DNA from: Neisseriaceae bacterium
GTDB lineage: Bacteria; Pseudomonadota; Gammaproteobacteria; Burkholderiales; Neisseriaceae
Length of the DNA stretch: 27,459 bases
Direction of reading: 5' to 3'
NCBI GenBank assembly: GCA_017446355.1
Contig: JAFSQZ010000117.1
Location: 1-27,459, forward strand
A program made the position numbers and the translations under genes. The first letter of the stretch is position 1; the number at the start of each line of letters is the position of its first letter. A model generated the notes under the pieces. The model saw only the letters and a program-made list of their open reading frames with translations, made no database searches and was not told the DNA's origin. Shown piece after piece: positions 6,628-14,349 of the stretch.

Positions 6628-7353
6628 TTATAAATAAACGATTTTACCTGTGCGACCGCGACTTTCTTGGCTTGCCCACCAGATAAAATCAGGCATAATG
6701 TCGCTCATATTTTTGCGTTCACTCGCAGCTTCGCCTGGGTGCGTTTTGAAACGTTGTGGCGAATTGATGCTGCCTGGAACAAGTACGTTGGCGCGTAGAT
6801 TTTCAAAACGGTCCCATTCATCGGCAACAACTTTACATAGGTAGTTTAGCCCTGCTTTGGACGCGCCAAAACCACCCCAATAAGCTTGTGGTTTTTCGCC
6901 GTGTGTTTCGCCTACGAAAATGACTGATGCGTCTGGCGAGCGTTTTAATAGCGGTAAAACCGCGCGAGTTAATGCCATTGGGGCAACAGTATTGATACGG
7001 TATTGATTGACCCATTCGTCTACAGTTTGAAAATCCAGTGGCGAGAGTGCATAAAAATAGCTAGCGGAGTGGACAATACCATCTAATTTGCCATTTGTGG
7101 CTTCGGCAATGGTTTTGGCTAGGTTTTCAAATTCTTGTTCTTTGGCTTCTAACATATCAAAGACCACTGCATAAGGTTCGGTTGAACCTACTGCAACGAT
7201 GTCGTCATAAACGCGTTCTAAACGTTTGATTTCGCGTCCTGTTAAAACAACGGTTGCACCTGCGGCAGCATAGGCTTTGGCAATTTCCGCGCCCAATCCG
7301 TTGGAAGCACCTGTTACTAAAATGGTTTTGTTGTCTAAACGAGTTTGCGTCAT
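6628..7353 (-). CDS. Short-chain dehydrogenase/reductase (YciK-like) lacking the catalytic tyrosine
   Basis: 241-residue SDR protein with a clear Rossmann N-terminus: VTGASNGLG (TGxxxGxG, residues 13-21), then DGIVHSAS in place of the NNAG segment. The usual YxxxK active site reads FGASK (Phe162, Lys166) and the usual serine region reads FVGETHG (residues 146-152). Thus the catalytic Tyr and Ser are both absent; Tyr158 and Thr150 are nearby. The rest (LCKVVADEW, NVLVPGSINSPQR, GRTGKIVYL) resembles the E. coli YciK subfamily. Substrate unknown; it may bind NAD(P) without reducing anything or use a shifted tyrosine. The gene lies 35 bp after truB and may be the last in the pyrG-tat-truB run. 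It converges with trxA. Confidence 0.85.
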   Translation of the reverse strand: MTQTRLDNKTILVTGASNGLGAEIAKAYAAAGATVVLTGREIKRLERVYDDIVAVGSTEPYAVVFDMLEAKEQEFENLAKTIAEATNGKLDGIVHSASYFYALSPLDFQTVDEWVNQYRINTVAPMALTRAVLPLLKRSPDASVIFVGETHGEKPQAYWGGFGASKAGLNYLCKVVADEWDRFENLRANVLVPGSINSPQRFKTHPGEAASERKNMSDIMPDFIWWASQESRGRTGKIVYL

Positions 7354-7388
7354 AGTGTTCTCACTGCTGATTAAAGATGTTGAGTGTT

Positions 7389-8327
7389 TCAGGCAGCTGC
7401 CTGTTGCGTGTTCATTAAACGGATACTTTGAAAATACTGTTTTTGTTCATTAAATTCAATTAAGCCAATAAATTCTTGGTTTTGGTTGTATGCGCGAATG
7501 GGTTGTTGACGTTGTTCAGGCAGCACAAAATGCGGTTGATAAGCTAATTTTTGTCCAAAACGTAAGGTTTGTATGGCTTGGTCGTTTAATTGTATGGCTG
7601 GAAAATGTTGTAATAATATATCACAAGGTAGTAATAATGTGTCGCGTTCTTGTTCGTTTAAGGCTGCTAATTTGGGTAAACTGTGGCTTTGTTCAATTTG
7701 AAAACCTGCGGTTTTGGTACGCCGTAAAGCGGTTAAGTGTGCAAATGTGTGGCAATGTTTGGCGATGTCTTCGCTTAATGTGCGGATATAGGTGCCTTTG
7801 CTGCACGATACGTCAATAATGGCTTGTGGATAATCAAAGTGTTGAACATCTATGCGGTAAATTTCAATATCACGCGCTTTGCGTTCAATGACGATGCCTT
7901 TTCGTGCGTATTCATACAAGGGTTTGCCTTCGTGTTTTAAAGCAGAAAACATTGGTGGTACTTGGCGAATTTTGCCTGTAAGCGCGCTGCATGCTGCCTG
8001 AAAGTCGCTTAAGCTAACGTTGTTGGTACAATAATCAATGATTTCACCTTCTGCATCACCTGTGCTACTGGCTTCGCCAAGTTTTAAGGTGGCGGTATAT
8101 GCTTTGTCTGCGTCTAATAAGTATTGTGCAAATTTGGTGGCTTCACCAAAACAAATGGGTAACAATCCGCTTGCCAATGGGTCTAGCACGCCTGTGTGTC
8201 CTGCTTTTTGTGCTTGAAATAAACGGCGTACTTGTTGCAAGGCGGTGTTGCTGCTGATGCCAATGGGTTTGTCTAATAATAAAACGCCATTGATGTTGCG
8301 TTTGCTGGTTTTGTTGGAAACAGTCAT
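7389..8327 (-). CDS. truB: tRNA pseudouridine(55) synthase TruB
   Basis: Makes pseudouridine at position 55 in the T-loop of most tRNAs. Family segments: NGVLLLDKPIGISSN, AGHTGVLDPLASGLLP with catalytic Asp49, FGEATKFAQ, PPMFSALKHEGKPLYEYARKG and CSKGTYIRTLSEDI. The 312-residue protein starts at the ATG at 8327, whose bases overlap the tatC stop (ATGA), implying coupled translation; the longer open frame upstream lies inside tatC. The C-terminus MNTQQAAA ends in a TGA that belongs to a DUS (GCTGCCTGAA on the minus strand). Confidence 0.96.
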   Translation of the reverse strand: MTVSNKTSKRNINGVLLLDKPIGISSNTALQQVRRLFQAQKAGHTGVLDPLASGLLPICFGEATKFAQYLLDADKAYTATLKLGEASSTGDAEGEIIDYCTNNVSLSDFQAACSALTGKIRQVPPMFSALKHEGKPLYEYARKGIVIERKARDIEIYRIDVQHFDYPQAIIDVSCSKGTYIRTLSEDIAKHCHTFAHLTALRRTKTAGFQIEQSHSLPKLAALNEQERDTLLLPCDILLQHFPAIQLNDQAIQTLRFGQKLAYQPHFVLPEQRQQPIRAYNQNQEFIGLIEFNEQKQYFQSIRLMNTQQAAA

Positions 8328-9082
8328 TCTTTGTCGTTTTCTTTTCGGCGTTGTCCTGTGAGTTTGCTTATCCAAATACCTGTTTCATAAAGCAAAATCA
8401 TCGGTAATGCTAACAGAATTTGTGATAAGACATCAGGTGGTGTTACCACAGCGGCAATCACAAATGCTGCCACAATCACATAAGGACGCGCAGCAATCAT
8501 TTGTTTGCGTGAAATGACGCCCATTCGGTGTAACAACATAACGGCGATGGGAATTTCAAAAGTGATGCCAAAGGCGAGAAACATTCCCAACACAAACGAT
8601 AGGTATTTATCAATGTCGGTCGCCATATTGACACCAACAGGGGTCATACCTGCGAAAAATTTAAACATCATTGGAAAAACCAAGAAGTAACAGAATGCCA
8701 TACCTGCTAAAAACAGAAATAAGCTGGATAACACAAGTGGCAAAATCAGTTTTTTTTCGTGTTGATATAAGGCTGGGGCGATAAATGCCCAAATTTGATA
8801 CAGTGTGTGTGGCAAAGAAATTAAAAATGCGACCATTAAGGCAACTTTAATTGGCACGAAAAATGGTGCAATGACATCTGTGGCAATCATATTGGTGTGT
8901 TCAGGCAGCGCACTCATTAAAGGTTGCGCAACAAAAGTATACAACGATTGTGCGAAAGGAACCGTTGCAAAAAAACACACAGCAATGCCCAATAAAGCCC
9001 ACACCAAGCGACGACGCAGCTCTAATAAGTGTTCTATTAGGGGCTGTTCTTGCTCAATCGTTTTGTTTACAGATTCACTCAA
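8324..9082 (-). CDS. tatC: Twin-arginine translocase subunit TatC
   Basis: Integral membrane subunit of the Tat system; it binds twin-arginine signal peptides and exports folded proteins. 252 residues with about six membrane segments. The N-terminal EHLLELRRRLVWALLGI motif is diagnostic, as are FFVPIKVALMVAFLISLP, QIWAFIAPALYQHEKK and FGITFEIPIAV. The start overlaps the tatB stop by four bases (ATGA), and the stop overlaps the truB start in the same way. A likely client in this window is the sulfide:quinone oxidoreductase at 17228-18544. Confidence 0.97.
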   Translation of the reverse strand: MSESVNKTIEQEQPLIEHLLELRRRLVWALLGIAVCFFATVPFAQSLYTFVAQPLMSALPEHTNMIATDVIAPFFVPIKVALMVAFLISLPHTLYQIWAFIAPALYQHEKKLILPLVLSSLFLFLAGMAFCYFLVFPMMFKFFAGMTPVGVNMATDIDKYLSFVLGMFLAFGITFEIPIAVMLLHRMGVISRKQMIAARPYVIVAAFVIAAVVTPPDVLSQILLALPMILLYETGIWISKLTGQRRKENDKE

Positions 9083-9573
9083 TGTTTGCTCCTGAATTTG
9101 GGCTGACTGCGATGACGTGGACGTGTTTCACGTTTGCGTTGTAAAGCTCTTTGTCGTAATGACGGTGTATGAAAACCTATTTTAGAGAAAGTTTGGTGCG
9201 TGTTTGATGGAGAAACGATGCCAAAATCTGCTGGTGTGCGTTGTTCAGGCAGCCTTTCCCAAGCGGGACGCGTGTCTACAATGGGTTGTGTTAGCTGCTG
9301 AATGTCTTGGTTTTCTTTTTGGATTTGTTGTTCAAAATCGTTGATTTCGTTGCGAATATTTTGCGCAGCTGATTCAACGTCGTTTTTTATTTTCATTAAA
9401 TCGGCGTATTCGTTTTGGCTGGTGAATTCTTGTTTCATAGTGGTGGTGAAATTTTGAATTTTGCCAACCAATCGCCCAATGGTTCGCGCAACTTTGGGCA
9501 GGCGTTCTGGACCTAAAACAATCAGTGCCACAGTGCCTGCCAAAATCATTTCGGTGAAACTTAAATCAAACAT
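9079..9573 (-). CDS. tatB: Sec-independent translocase subunit TatB
   Basis: Single-span membrane protein that forms the Tat substrate receptor with TatC. The start MFDLSFTEMILAGTVALIVLGPERLPKVAR is typical for TatB (Glu8 in the membrane helix, GPERLP hinge, amphipathic helix). The 164 residues include an acidic coiled-coil-like part (about 60-105) and a basic Arg/Gln/Lys-rich tail. The ATG at 9573 is four bases after the tatA stop; an upstream extension of the frame reads through tatA and is not used. A full DUS 12-mer on the minus strand (about 9243-9254) lies in the coding sequence. Confidence 0.94.
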   Translation of the reverse strand: MFDLSFTEMILAGTVALIVLGPERLPKVARTIGRLVGKIQNFTTTMKQEFTSQNEYADLMKIKNDVESAAQNIRNEINDFEQQIQKENQDIQQLTQPIVDTRPAWERLPEQRTPADFGIVSPSNTHQTFSKIGFHTPSLRQRALQRKRETRPRHRSQPKFRSKH

Positions 9574-9577
9574 TTTT

Positions 9578-9784
9578 TCAGGCAGCTTTATCGTTGTCTG
9601 CTTGATGTTCAATCACATCGTTTTTTGGATTTTTTTCCGCTTGCGAACCTTGTTCTAAACCTTCTTTGAAGTCGTGTACAGCAGAACCTAAATCTTTACC
9701 TACATTTTTTAGTTTTTTGGTGCCAAAAACCAAAACAACAATGACCAAAACAATTAGCCAATGCCAAATAGAAGATAATCCCAT
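9578..9784 (-). CDS. tatA: Sec-independent translocase subunit TatA
   Basis: Pore-forming Tat subunit of 68 residues: N-terminal membrane helix (HWLIVLVIVVLVFG), the FGTKKLKNVGKDLGSAVHDFKEG hinge and amphipathic helix, and an acidic/Lys tail. AAAGGAAA precedes the ATG. The stop codon TGA is part of a DUS (GCTGCCTGAA), and the same DUS runs up to the tatB start, so it covers the junction. The last residues are DNDKAA. Part of the hinT-tatABC-truB run. Confidence 0.96.
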   Translation of the reverse strand: MGLSSIWHWLIVLVIVVLVFGTKKLKNVGKDLGSAVHDFKEGLEQGSQAEKNPKNDVIEHQADNDKAA

Positions 9785-9812
9785 TTTCTTTCCTTTTCTT
9801 TTTCAGGCAGCG

Positions 9813-10136
9813 TTAAGCTGGGCGACCTAGAATGTGAATGTGCAGATGGAAGACTTCTTGACCACCACCTTTGCCTGTGTTGATTTGTGTTTTAAAACCA
9901 TTTTGCAAACCGTTTGCTTTGGCAATTTCAGGAACTTTTAACATCATACGACCAAGCAAAGCTTCGTGTTTGGCTTGGGCGTGTGCCAAAGAATCAAAAT
10001 GTTCTTTGGGAATCAGCAGTAAATGCACGGGCGCAGCAGGGTTGATGTCTTTAAAACACAGCATTTCATCGTCTTCATATACGATGGTGGCTGGAATGTC
10101 TTTGTTGATGATTTTGCAAAAAATACAGTTTTCCAT
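9813..10136 (-). CDS. hinT: HIT-family purine nucleoside phosphoramidase (HinT)
   Basis: Small cytoplasmic nucleotide hydrolase that splits AMP-lysine/phosphoramidate bonds. The 107 residues contain the histidine triad HLHIHIL (His97, His99, His101) near the C-terminus and NCIFCKIINKDIP at the N-terminus. The ATG at 10136 has AAAAAGGA at good spacing; the frame reaching to 10163 would translate a DUS and is not used. It sits between pyrG and tatA, in the same direction. Confidence 0.94.
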   Translation of the reverse strand: MENCIFCKIINKDIPATIVYEDDEMLCFKDINPAAPVHLLLIPKEHFDSLAHAQAKHEALLGRMMLKVPEIAKANGLQNGFKTQINTGKGGGQEVFHLHIHILGRPA

Positions 10137-10148
10137 AATCAATCCTTT

Positions 10149-10176
10149 TTCAGGCAGCATCAATAGGCTGCCTGAA
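10149..10176. repeat. Inverted pair of DNA uptake sequences between pyrG and hinT
   Basis: TTCAGGCAGC (10149-10158) and GCTGCCTGAA (10167-10176) form a 10-bp stem with an 8-base loop; the right copy is a full AGGCTGCCTGAA at 10165-10176. There is no T run on the minus strand after the stem, so I do not call it a terminator of pyrG; it may weaken read-through into hinT. Confidence 0.7.
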
Positions 10177-10183
10177 TGTTTGC

Positions 10184-11809
10184 TTAATGTTTTTGACTTA
10201 ATGCGGCTTTAATAAACGCATTGAATAAAGGGTGTCCTTTGCGTGGTGTAGAGGTGAATTCTGGGTGGAATTGGCAAGCGAAAAACCAAGTATGATTGGG
10301 AATTTCTATGGTTTCTACCAAGCGTTCATGACCTGTGGAAACACCACCAATGACTAAACCTGCGCTTTCTAATTGTGGCAAGTAATTGTTATTGACTTCG
10401 TAGCGATGGCGATGGCGTTCACGAATTTGTGTGTTGCCGTAAACTTTTGCCGCTAAACTGTTGGCTTTGAGTTCAACGTTTTGCGCACCCAAACGCATAG
10501 TGCCACCTAAATCGGTGTGTTCATCACGTTTTTCTACGCTACCGTCAGCCGTTTGCCATTCATCAATTAAGGCGATAACTGGGTGTGGGGTTTTTAAATC
10601 AAACTCGGTAGAATTTGCACCTGTTAAACCTGCAACGTTTCGTGCGTATTCAATTAAGGCGATTTGCATACCTAAACAAATGCCTAAATAGGGAATATTG
10701 TTTTCGCGTGCAAAACGTGCGGCAGCAATTTTGCCTTCTACGCCGCGTGAACCAAAACCACCAGGTACTAAAATTGCATCAAAGGTTTTCAGGCTGCCTG
10801 CACCTTCTTTTTCAATTTCTTCACTGTCAATATAAGTGATTTGTACATCGGTATGCGTGTGAATGCCTGCGTGTTTTAAGGCTTCGGTGAGTGATTTATA
10901 CGATTCGGTTAAATCCACGTATTTGCCCACCATTGCAATTTTGACGCTGTGTTGTGGGTGTTTGATGGCGTGAACAATTTTTTTCCATTCGGTTAAATCT
11001 GCTTGACGGATATTTAATTGCAATTGTTCACAGATAATGTCATCAATGCCTTGATTATGGAGCATTTCTGGGATTTCATAAATGCTTTGGGCATCGTAGC
11101 TGCCTGCAACCGCGCGTTCTTCTACATTACAAAACAGTGCGATTTTTCGGCGTTCTTCTTCGGGCAGCAAACGATCCATACGACAAATCAATACATCAGG
11201 CTGAATACCGATTTCGCGAAGTTGTTTCACAGAATGTTGGGTTGGTTTGGTTTTGATTTCACCTGCTGCGGCAATGTAAGGGACGTAGCTTAAATGAACG
11301 AATAAAGTGTTATTGCGTCCTAATTGGCTACGCATTTGGCGAATGGCTTCCAAAAAAGGCAATGATTCAATATCGCCCACTGTACCACCAATTTCTACAA
11401 TCGCGACATCTTTACCTGTTGCGCCATCGTGAATTCTGTGTTTGATTTCATCGGTGATGTGTGGAATCACTTGTACCGTGCCACCCAAATAATCACCACG
11501 ACGTTCTTTGGTAATGACGTTTTCATAAACTTGCCCTGCGCTAAAACTGTTTTTACGCGTCATTGTTGCGTTGATGAAACGTTCGTAGTGTCCCAAATCC
11601 AAATCGGTTTCCGCGCCGTCGTCGGTTACAAAAACTTCACCGTGTTGAAATGGACTCATGGTGCCAGGGTCAACGTTGATATAAGGGTCTAGTTTGAGCA
11701 TGGTTACGTTTAAACCACGCGATTCTAGAATGGTTGCAATAGAAGCGGCGGCGATGCCTTTTCCCAAAGAAGATACAACGCCGCCTGTTACAAAGATAAA
11801 TTTTGTCAT
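10184..11809 (-). CDS. pyrG: CTP synthase
   Basis: Makes CTP from UTP with glutamine (or ammonia) and ATP; cytoplasmic tetramer. The 541 residues comprise an N-terminal synthase domain (FVTGGVVSSLGKGI, KLDPYINVDPGTM, EIGGTVGDIES, KTKPTQHSV) and a C-terminal class I glutaminase with Cys378 in GICLGMQ and His515/Glu517 in QFHPEFTSTP. I choose the ATG at 11809 (MTKFIFVTGG) with AGG upstream rather than the TTG two codons earlier. It has its own promoter at 11895-11923 and probably leads into hinT-tatABC-truB. Confidence 0.97.
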   Translation of the reverse strand: MTKFIFVTGGVVSSLGKGIAAASIATILESRGLNVTMLKLDPYINVDPGTMSPFQHGEVFVTDDGAETDLDLGHYERFINATMTRKNSFSAGQVYENVITKERRGDYLGGTVQVIPHITDEIKHRIHDGATGKDVAIVEIGGTVGDIESLPFLEAIRQMRSQLGRNNTLFVHLSYVPYIAAAGEIKTKPTQHSVKQLREIGIQPDVLICRMDRLLPEEERRKIALFCNVEERAVAGSYDAQSIYEIPEMLHNQGIDDIICEQLQLNIRQADLTEWKKIVHAIKHPQHSVKIAMVGKYVDLTESYKSLTEALKHAGIHTHTDVQITYIDSEEIEKEGAGSLKTFDAILVPGGFGSRGVEGKIAAARFARENNIPYLGICLGMQIALIEYARNVAGLTGANSTEFDLKTPHPVIALIDEWQTADGSVEKRDEHTDLGGTMRLGAQNVELKANSLAAKVYGNTQIRERHRHRYEVNNNYLPQLESAGLVIGGVSTGHERLVETIEIPNHTWFFACQFHPEFTSTPRKGHPLFNAFIKAALSQKH

Positions 11810-11873
11810 AATCAATACCTAAATTGGAATGCGTGATTTTAACGCAAAACCTTGAAAAGAAAAAGACTGTTTC

Positions 11874-11885
11874 AGGCAGCCTGAA
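11874..11885 (+). repeat. DNA uptake sequence in the pyrG leader
   Basis: Full near-palindromic copy between the pyrG promoter and start codon; it would be transcribed into the leader. Confidence 0.85.
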
Positions 11886-11894
11886 AGCAATTAT

Positions 11895-11923
11895 TTTGTA
11901 TATTCAAATAATTAAGTTGTCAA
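11895..11923 (-). promoter_or_regulatory. pyrG promoter
   Basis: On the minus strand TTGACA (perfect -35, 11923-11918), a 17-bp spacer and TACAAA (-10, 11900-11895). The leader would be about 80 nt and include the DUS. The promoter starts just after the cysE stop. Confidence 0.7.
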
Positions 11924-11929
11924 AAATGA

Positions 11930-12733
11930 TTATGGTTGTTTGTTTTCATCGTTGTCAACCATTATCATTTGATTCATCATATTGGCGGGAATGTTTTTGG
12001 ATAAACCCACTGCTTTTGCGGGAACACCAACAACAGTGGTTTGCGGTGCTACATCGTGAAGCACCACGCTGCCTGCGCCAATTTTGGCACACTTGCCGAT
12101 GTGAATATTGCCTAATACCGATGCGTTTGCACCAATCATTACGCCATCACCAATTTTTGGGTGTCGGTCGCCCCCTTTTTTACCTGAACCACCTAAAGTT
12201 ACGCCGTGTAAAAGGGAAATATCGTTGCCCAAAACAGCGGTTTCACCAATGACAATGCATGTGCCGTGGTCAAACATAATGCCGTGTCCAAACCGTGCTG
12301 CTGGGTGAATGTCTACACCAAATACTTCACTGGCGCGGTTTTGTAAAAAATACGCTAACGTTTTGCGCCCACTTAAATAAAGCGCGTGATTGATGCGGTG
12401 CGACTGAATGGCTTGGAAACCTTTGAAATACAGTAAAGGTAAAAAATAATATTCACAAGCAGGGTCGCGCTCATAGCACGCGGCAATGTCTGCTTCTACC
12501 GATGAAGTAATTTCGGGATTGTTTTCTAATACGCGTAAAAAGACATCGTATAAAGCACGTACGTCCATCGTGCTGCTAAATAGTTTGCTGGATAATTGAA
12601 ACGCTAAAACGCGTGCTAAATTTTCGTGTTGTAATACCGTTAAGTGTAGAAAACTGGCTAATAGTGGTTCTTTTGCTGCTGCGGTTTGTACTTCTTGGCG
12701 AATGGTTTGCCAAATGTCAAAAGAAGTGTTCAT
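11930..12733 (-). CDS. cysE: Serine O-acetyltransferase
   Basis: Acetylates serine with acetyl-CoA to O-acetylserine, the acceptor for sulfide in cysteine synthesis. 267 residues: a helical N-terminal domain (DIWQTIRQEV, DPACEYYFLPLLYFKGFQA) and a left-handed beta helix with FGVDIHPAARFGHGIMFDHGTCIVIGETA, TLGGSGKKGGDRHPKIGDGV and VVGVPAK. The C-terminal tail is the usual site of cysteine feedback and cysteine synthase docking, but its terminal Ile is not obvious here (it ends in ENKQP). AAGGA precedes the ATG. It lies 32 bp after serB, which makes its substrate. Confidence 0.96.
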   Translation of the reverse strand: MNTSFDIWQTIRQEVQTAAAKEPLLASFLHLTVLQHENLARVLAFQLSSKLFSSTMDVRALYDVFLRVLENNPEITSSVEADIAACYERDPACEYYFLPLLYFKGFQAIQSHRINHALYLSGRKTLAYFLQNRASEVFGVDIHPAARFGHGIMFDHGTCIVIGETAVLGNDISLLHGVTLGGSGKKGGDRHPKIGDGVMIGANASVLGNIHIGKCAKIGAGSVVLHDVAPQTTVVGVPAKAVGLSKNIPANMMNQMIMVDNDENKQP

Positions 12734-12752
12734 TTTGTTTTTCCTTGTTTTC

Positions 12753-12764
12753 AGGCTGCCTGAA
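12753..12764 (+). repeat. DNA uptake sequence between serB and cysE
   Basis: Full near-palindromic copy that fills most of the 32-bp gap. Confidence 0.85.
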
Positions 12765-12765
12765 A

Positions 12766-13602
12766 TTAAATAAACCAGCCACGTAAGGCTTCTAATCCAT
12801 TGAAATTGATGGCAACATCAGCAGCTTGTTGGGTTTTGGGTTTGGCGTGATAAGCGATGCCTAAACCTGCTGCTTGTAACATAGGAATGTCGTTTGCACC
12901 ATCACCTATGGCAACAATTTGATGTTTTTGCGCATTTAATTCTTGCTGGTGTTGCAACAAAACGTTTTTCTTGGTTTGCGCGTCCACGACATTGCCTAAA
13001 ACTTTGCCTGTGAGTTTGCCATCAATAATTTCTAATTCATTGGCGTAAGCGTGGGCGAAATTTAAGCGTTGTTTTAATTGGTTGGTGAAAAAAGTGAAAC
13101 CACCTGACACGAGAACAAAACGCACATTGTGTTCGTGGCATTGTTGCAACAGGTATTCTGCGCCAGCGTTTAATTGTAAGACTTCTTGATAAACGCGTGT
13201 TAAATGGCTTTCAGGCAGCCCTTCTAGTAAGGCTACGCGACTGCGTAATGATGCTTCAAAATCTAATTCGCCACGCATTGCGCGTTCGGTGATGGCGGAT
13301 ACTTTGTCTTTTAAACCTGCACCAGCAGCAATTTCATCAATACATTCAATATTGATGAGTGTGCTGTCCATATCGCTGACAATTAACTTTAAGTCGCTGA
13401 ATTTTTGTGGTTTTAACACTGCAAAATCGGCACGCATTTGGGTTAATTCTTCGGCGATGTTTTCAGGCAGCCTGAATGTTTCGGGTACATCAATACGCAA
13501 GACGCTGCCTGAAAAAGTATTGGGTAAGCGAATAATGTTGGCAAGATTGGTCAATGAAAGTTTTGTAACATCAGGGTGTTGAATAATCAGTTGCATGGTC
13601 AT
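12766..13602 (-). CDS. serB: Phosphoserine phosphatase
   Basis: Last step of serine synthesis, removing phosphate from phosphoserine. HAD-superfamily: motif I DMDST with Asp77 (nucleophile) and Asp79, motif II around VSGGFTFFT, motif III Lys near KNVLLQ and motif IV GDGANDIPML. 278 residues with a short N-terminal domain. The ATG at 13602 has GGAT eight bases upstream; the second in-frame ATG two codons later is less well placed. A full DUS 12-mer (13465-13476) and a partial one lie in the coding sequence. It is flanked by crcB upstream and cysE downstream on the same strand. Confidence 0.96.
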   Translation of the reverse strand: MTMQLIIQHPDVTKLSLTNLANIIRLPNTFSGSVLRIDVPETFRLPENIAEELTQMRADFAVLKPQKFSDLKLIVSDMDSTLINIECIDEIAAGAGLKDKVSAITERAMRGELDFEASLRSRVALLEGLPESHLTRVYQEVLQLNAGAEYLLQQCHEHNVRFVLVSGGFTFFTNQLKQRLNFAHAYANELEIIDGKLTGKVLGNVVDAQTKKNVLLQHQQELNAQKHQIVAIGDGANDIPMLQAAGLGIAYHAKPKTQQAADVAINFNGLEALRGWFI

Positions 13603-13641
13603 AAAAACTATCCAAAGTAAAAAGTTGGGCTGCCTGAATAT

Positions 13642-14016
13642 TTAAGGACGTAGCAGGCGCACCAAGAGTAAACCTAAAAAAGTGAGCAATAAGCCACCAA
13701 ATAAATGTAAACATAAAACGCTGATGGCATCAAAATATTTTTGCGTCATCAGTTTTTCTATGATTTCGGCAGAAAATGAGGAAAATGTGGTGAAACTGCC
13801 TAAAAAGCCTGTTACCAATATTAGTTTGCTGGCATCGTTGAGCGAAAATCCCAAGCAAATGCCTATCATAAAACAACCTAGCCAGTTGGCAAGTAGTGTG
13901 CCTAATGCGGATACTGATTCAATGTGGTTAAACCATAGCGTCAGTTGCCAGCGCGATAATGCACCCAGACACGCACCGATGCACAATAATAAAGGAGCAG
14001 AAACAGTGTTTAACAT
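13642..14016 (-). CDS. crcB: Fluoride efflux channel CrcB/Fluc
   Basis: 124-residue membrane protein of four helices with the Fluc signatures GACLGALSRW, GTLLANWLGCFMIG and GFLGSFTTFSSFS. It exports fluoride as a dual-topology dimer; the single gene fits that form. No fluoride riboswitch motif was recognised in the 70-bp upstream gap. serB starts 39 bp downstream on the same strand, so crcB may lead a crcB-serB-cysE transcript, without an obvious functional link. Confidence 0.93.
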   Translation of the reverse strand: MLNTVSAPLLLCIGACLGALSRWQLTLWFNHIESVSALGTLLANWLGCFMIGICLGFSLNDASKLILVTGFLGSFTTFSSFSAEIIEKLMTQKYFDAISVLCLHLFGGLLLTFLGLLLVRLLRP

Positions 14017-14086
14017 ATGCTTTGATTAACAAATAATGAATTCGTGATTAAAATACACTTTTTTCAGGCAGCCTGTTGATTGGTTT

Positions 14087-14347
14087 ATGGAACAAAGCGA
14101 ATTATTCCACATTGAAAGCCCTTGCGTGGGTGTTTGCCAAGTTAATAATAAAGGTTATTGTTTGGGTTGTTTGCGCAGTCGCAATGAGCGTTTGTATTGG
14201 CATACATTCAGTAATGAGCAGCGTGGTTTGCTGATTAAAACTTTGGCGGCACGTAAGGCAGCAATCTTGCGTAAAAAATTGTCTTTACAAGAAGCTGATT
14301 TAGCCATATTAGACGATGTTGTGCCAGAGCAGGGCAGTTTATTTTAG
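14087..14347 (+). CDS. DUF1289 family protein
   Basis: 86-residue soluble protein with the family signature SPCVGVC - GYCLGC - R - W: four cysteines (CxxxC and CxxC) followed by RSRNERLYWHTFS, likely a small metal site. Function is not established. Divergent from crcB (70-bp gap with a DUS) and convergent with the TerC gene, whose stop lies only two bases away. No strong ribosome site. Confidence 0.85.
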   Translation: MEQSELFHIESPCVGVCQVNNKGYCLGCLRSRNERLYWHTFSNEQRGLLIKTLAARKAAILRKKLSLQEADLAILDDVVPEQGSLF

Positions 14348-14349
14348 TT

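Noticed and set aside
10149..10176. Terminator after pyrG
   Set aside because: The DUS pair forms a stem, but no T run follows on the minus strand and hinT begins directly after it.
13985..14090. Fluoride riboswitch upstream of crcB
   Set aside because: The 70-bp gap shows neither the conserved core sequence nor room for the pseudoknot.
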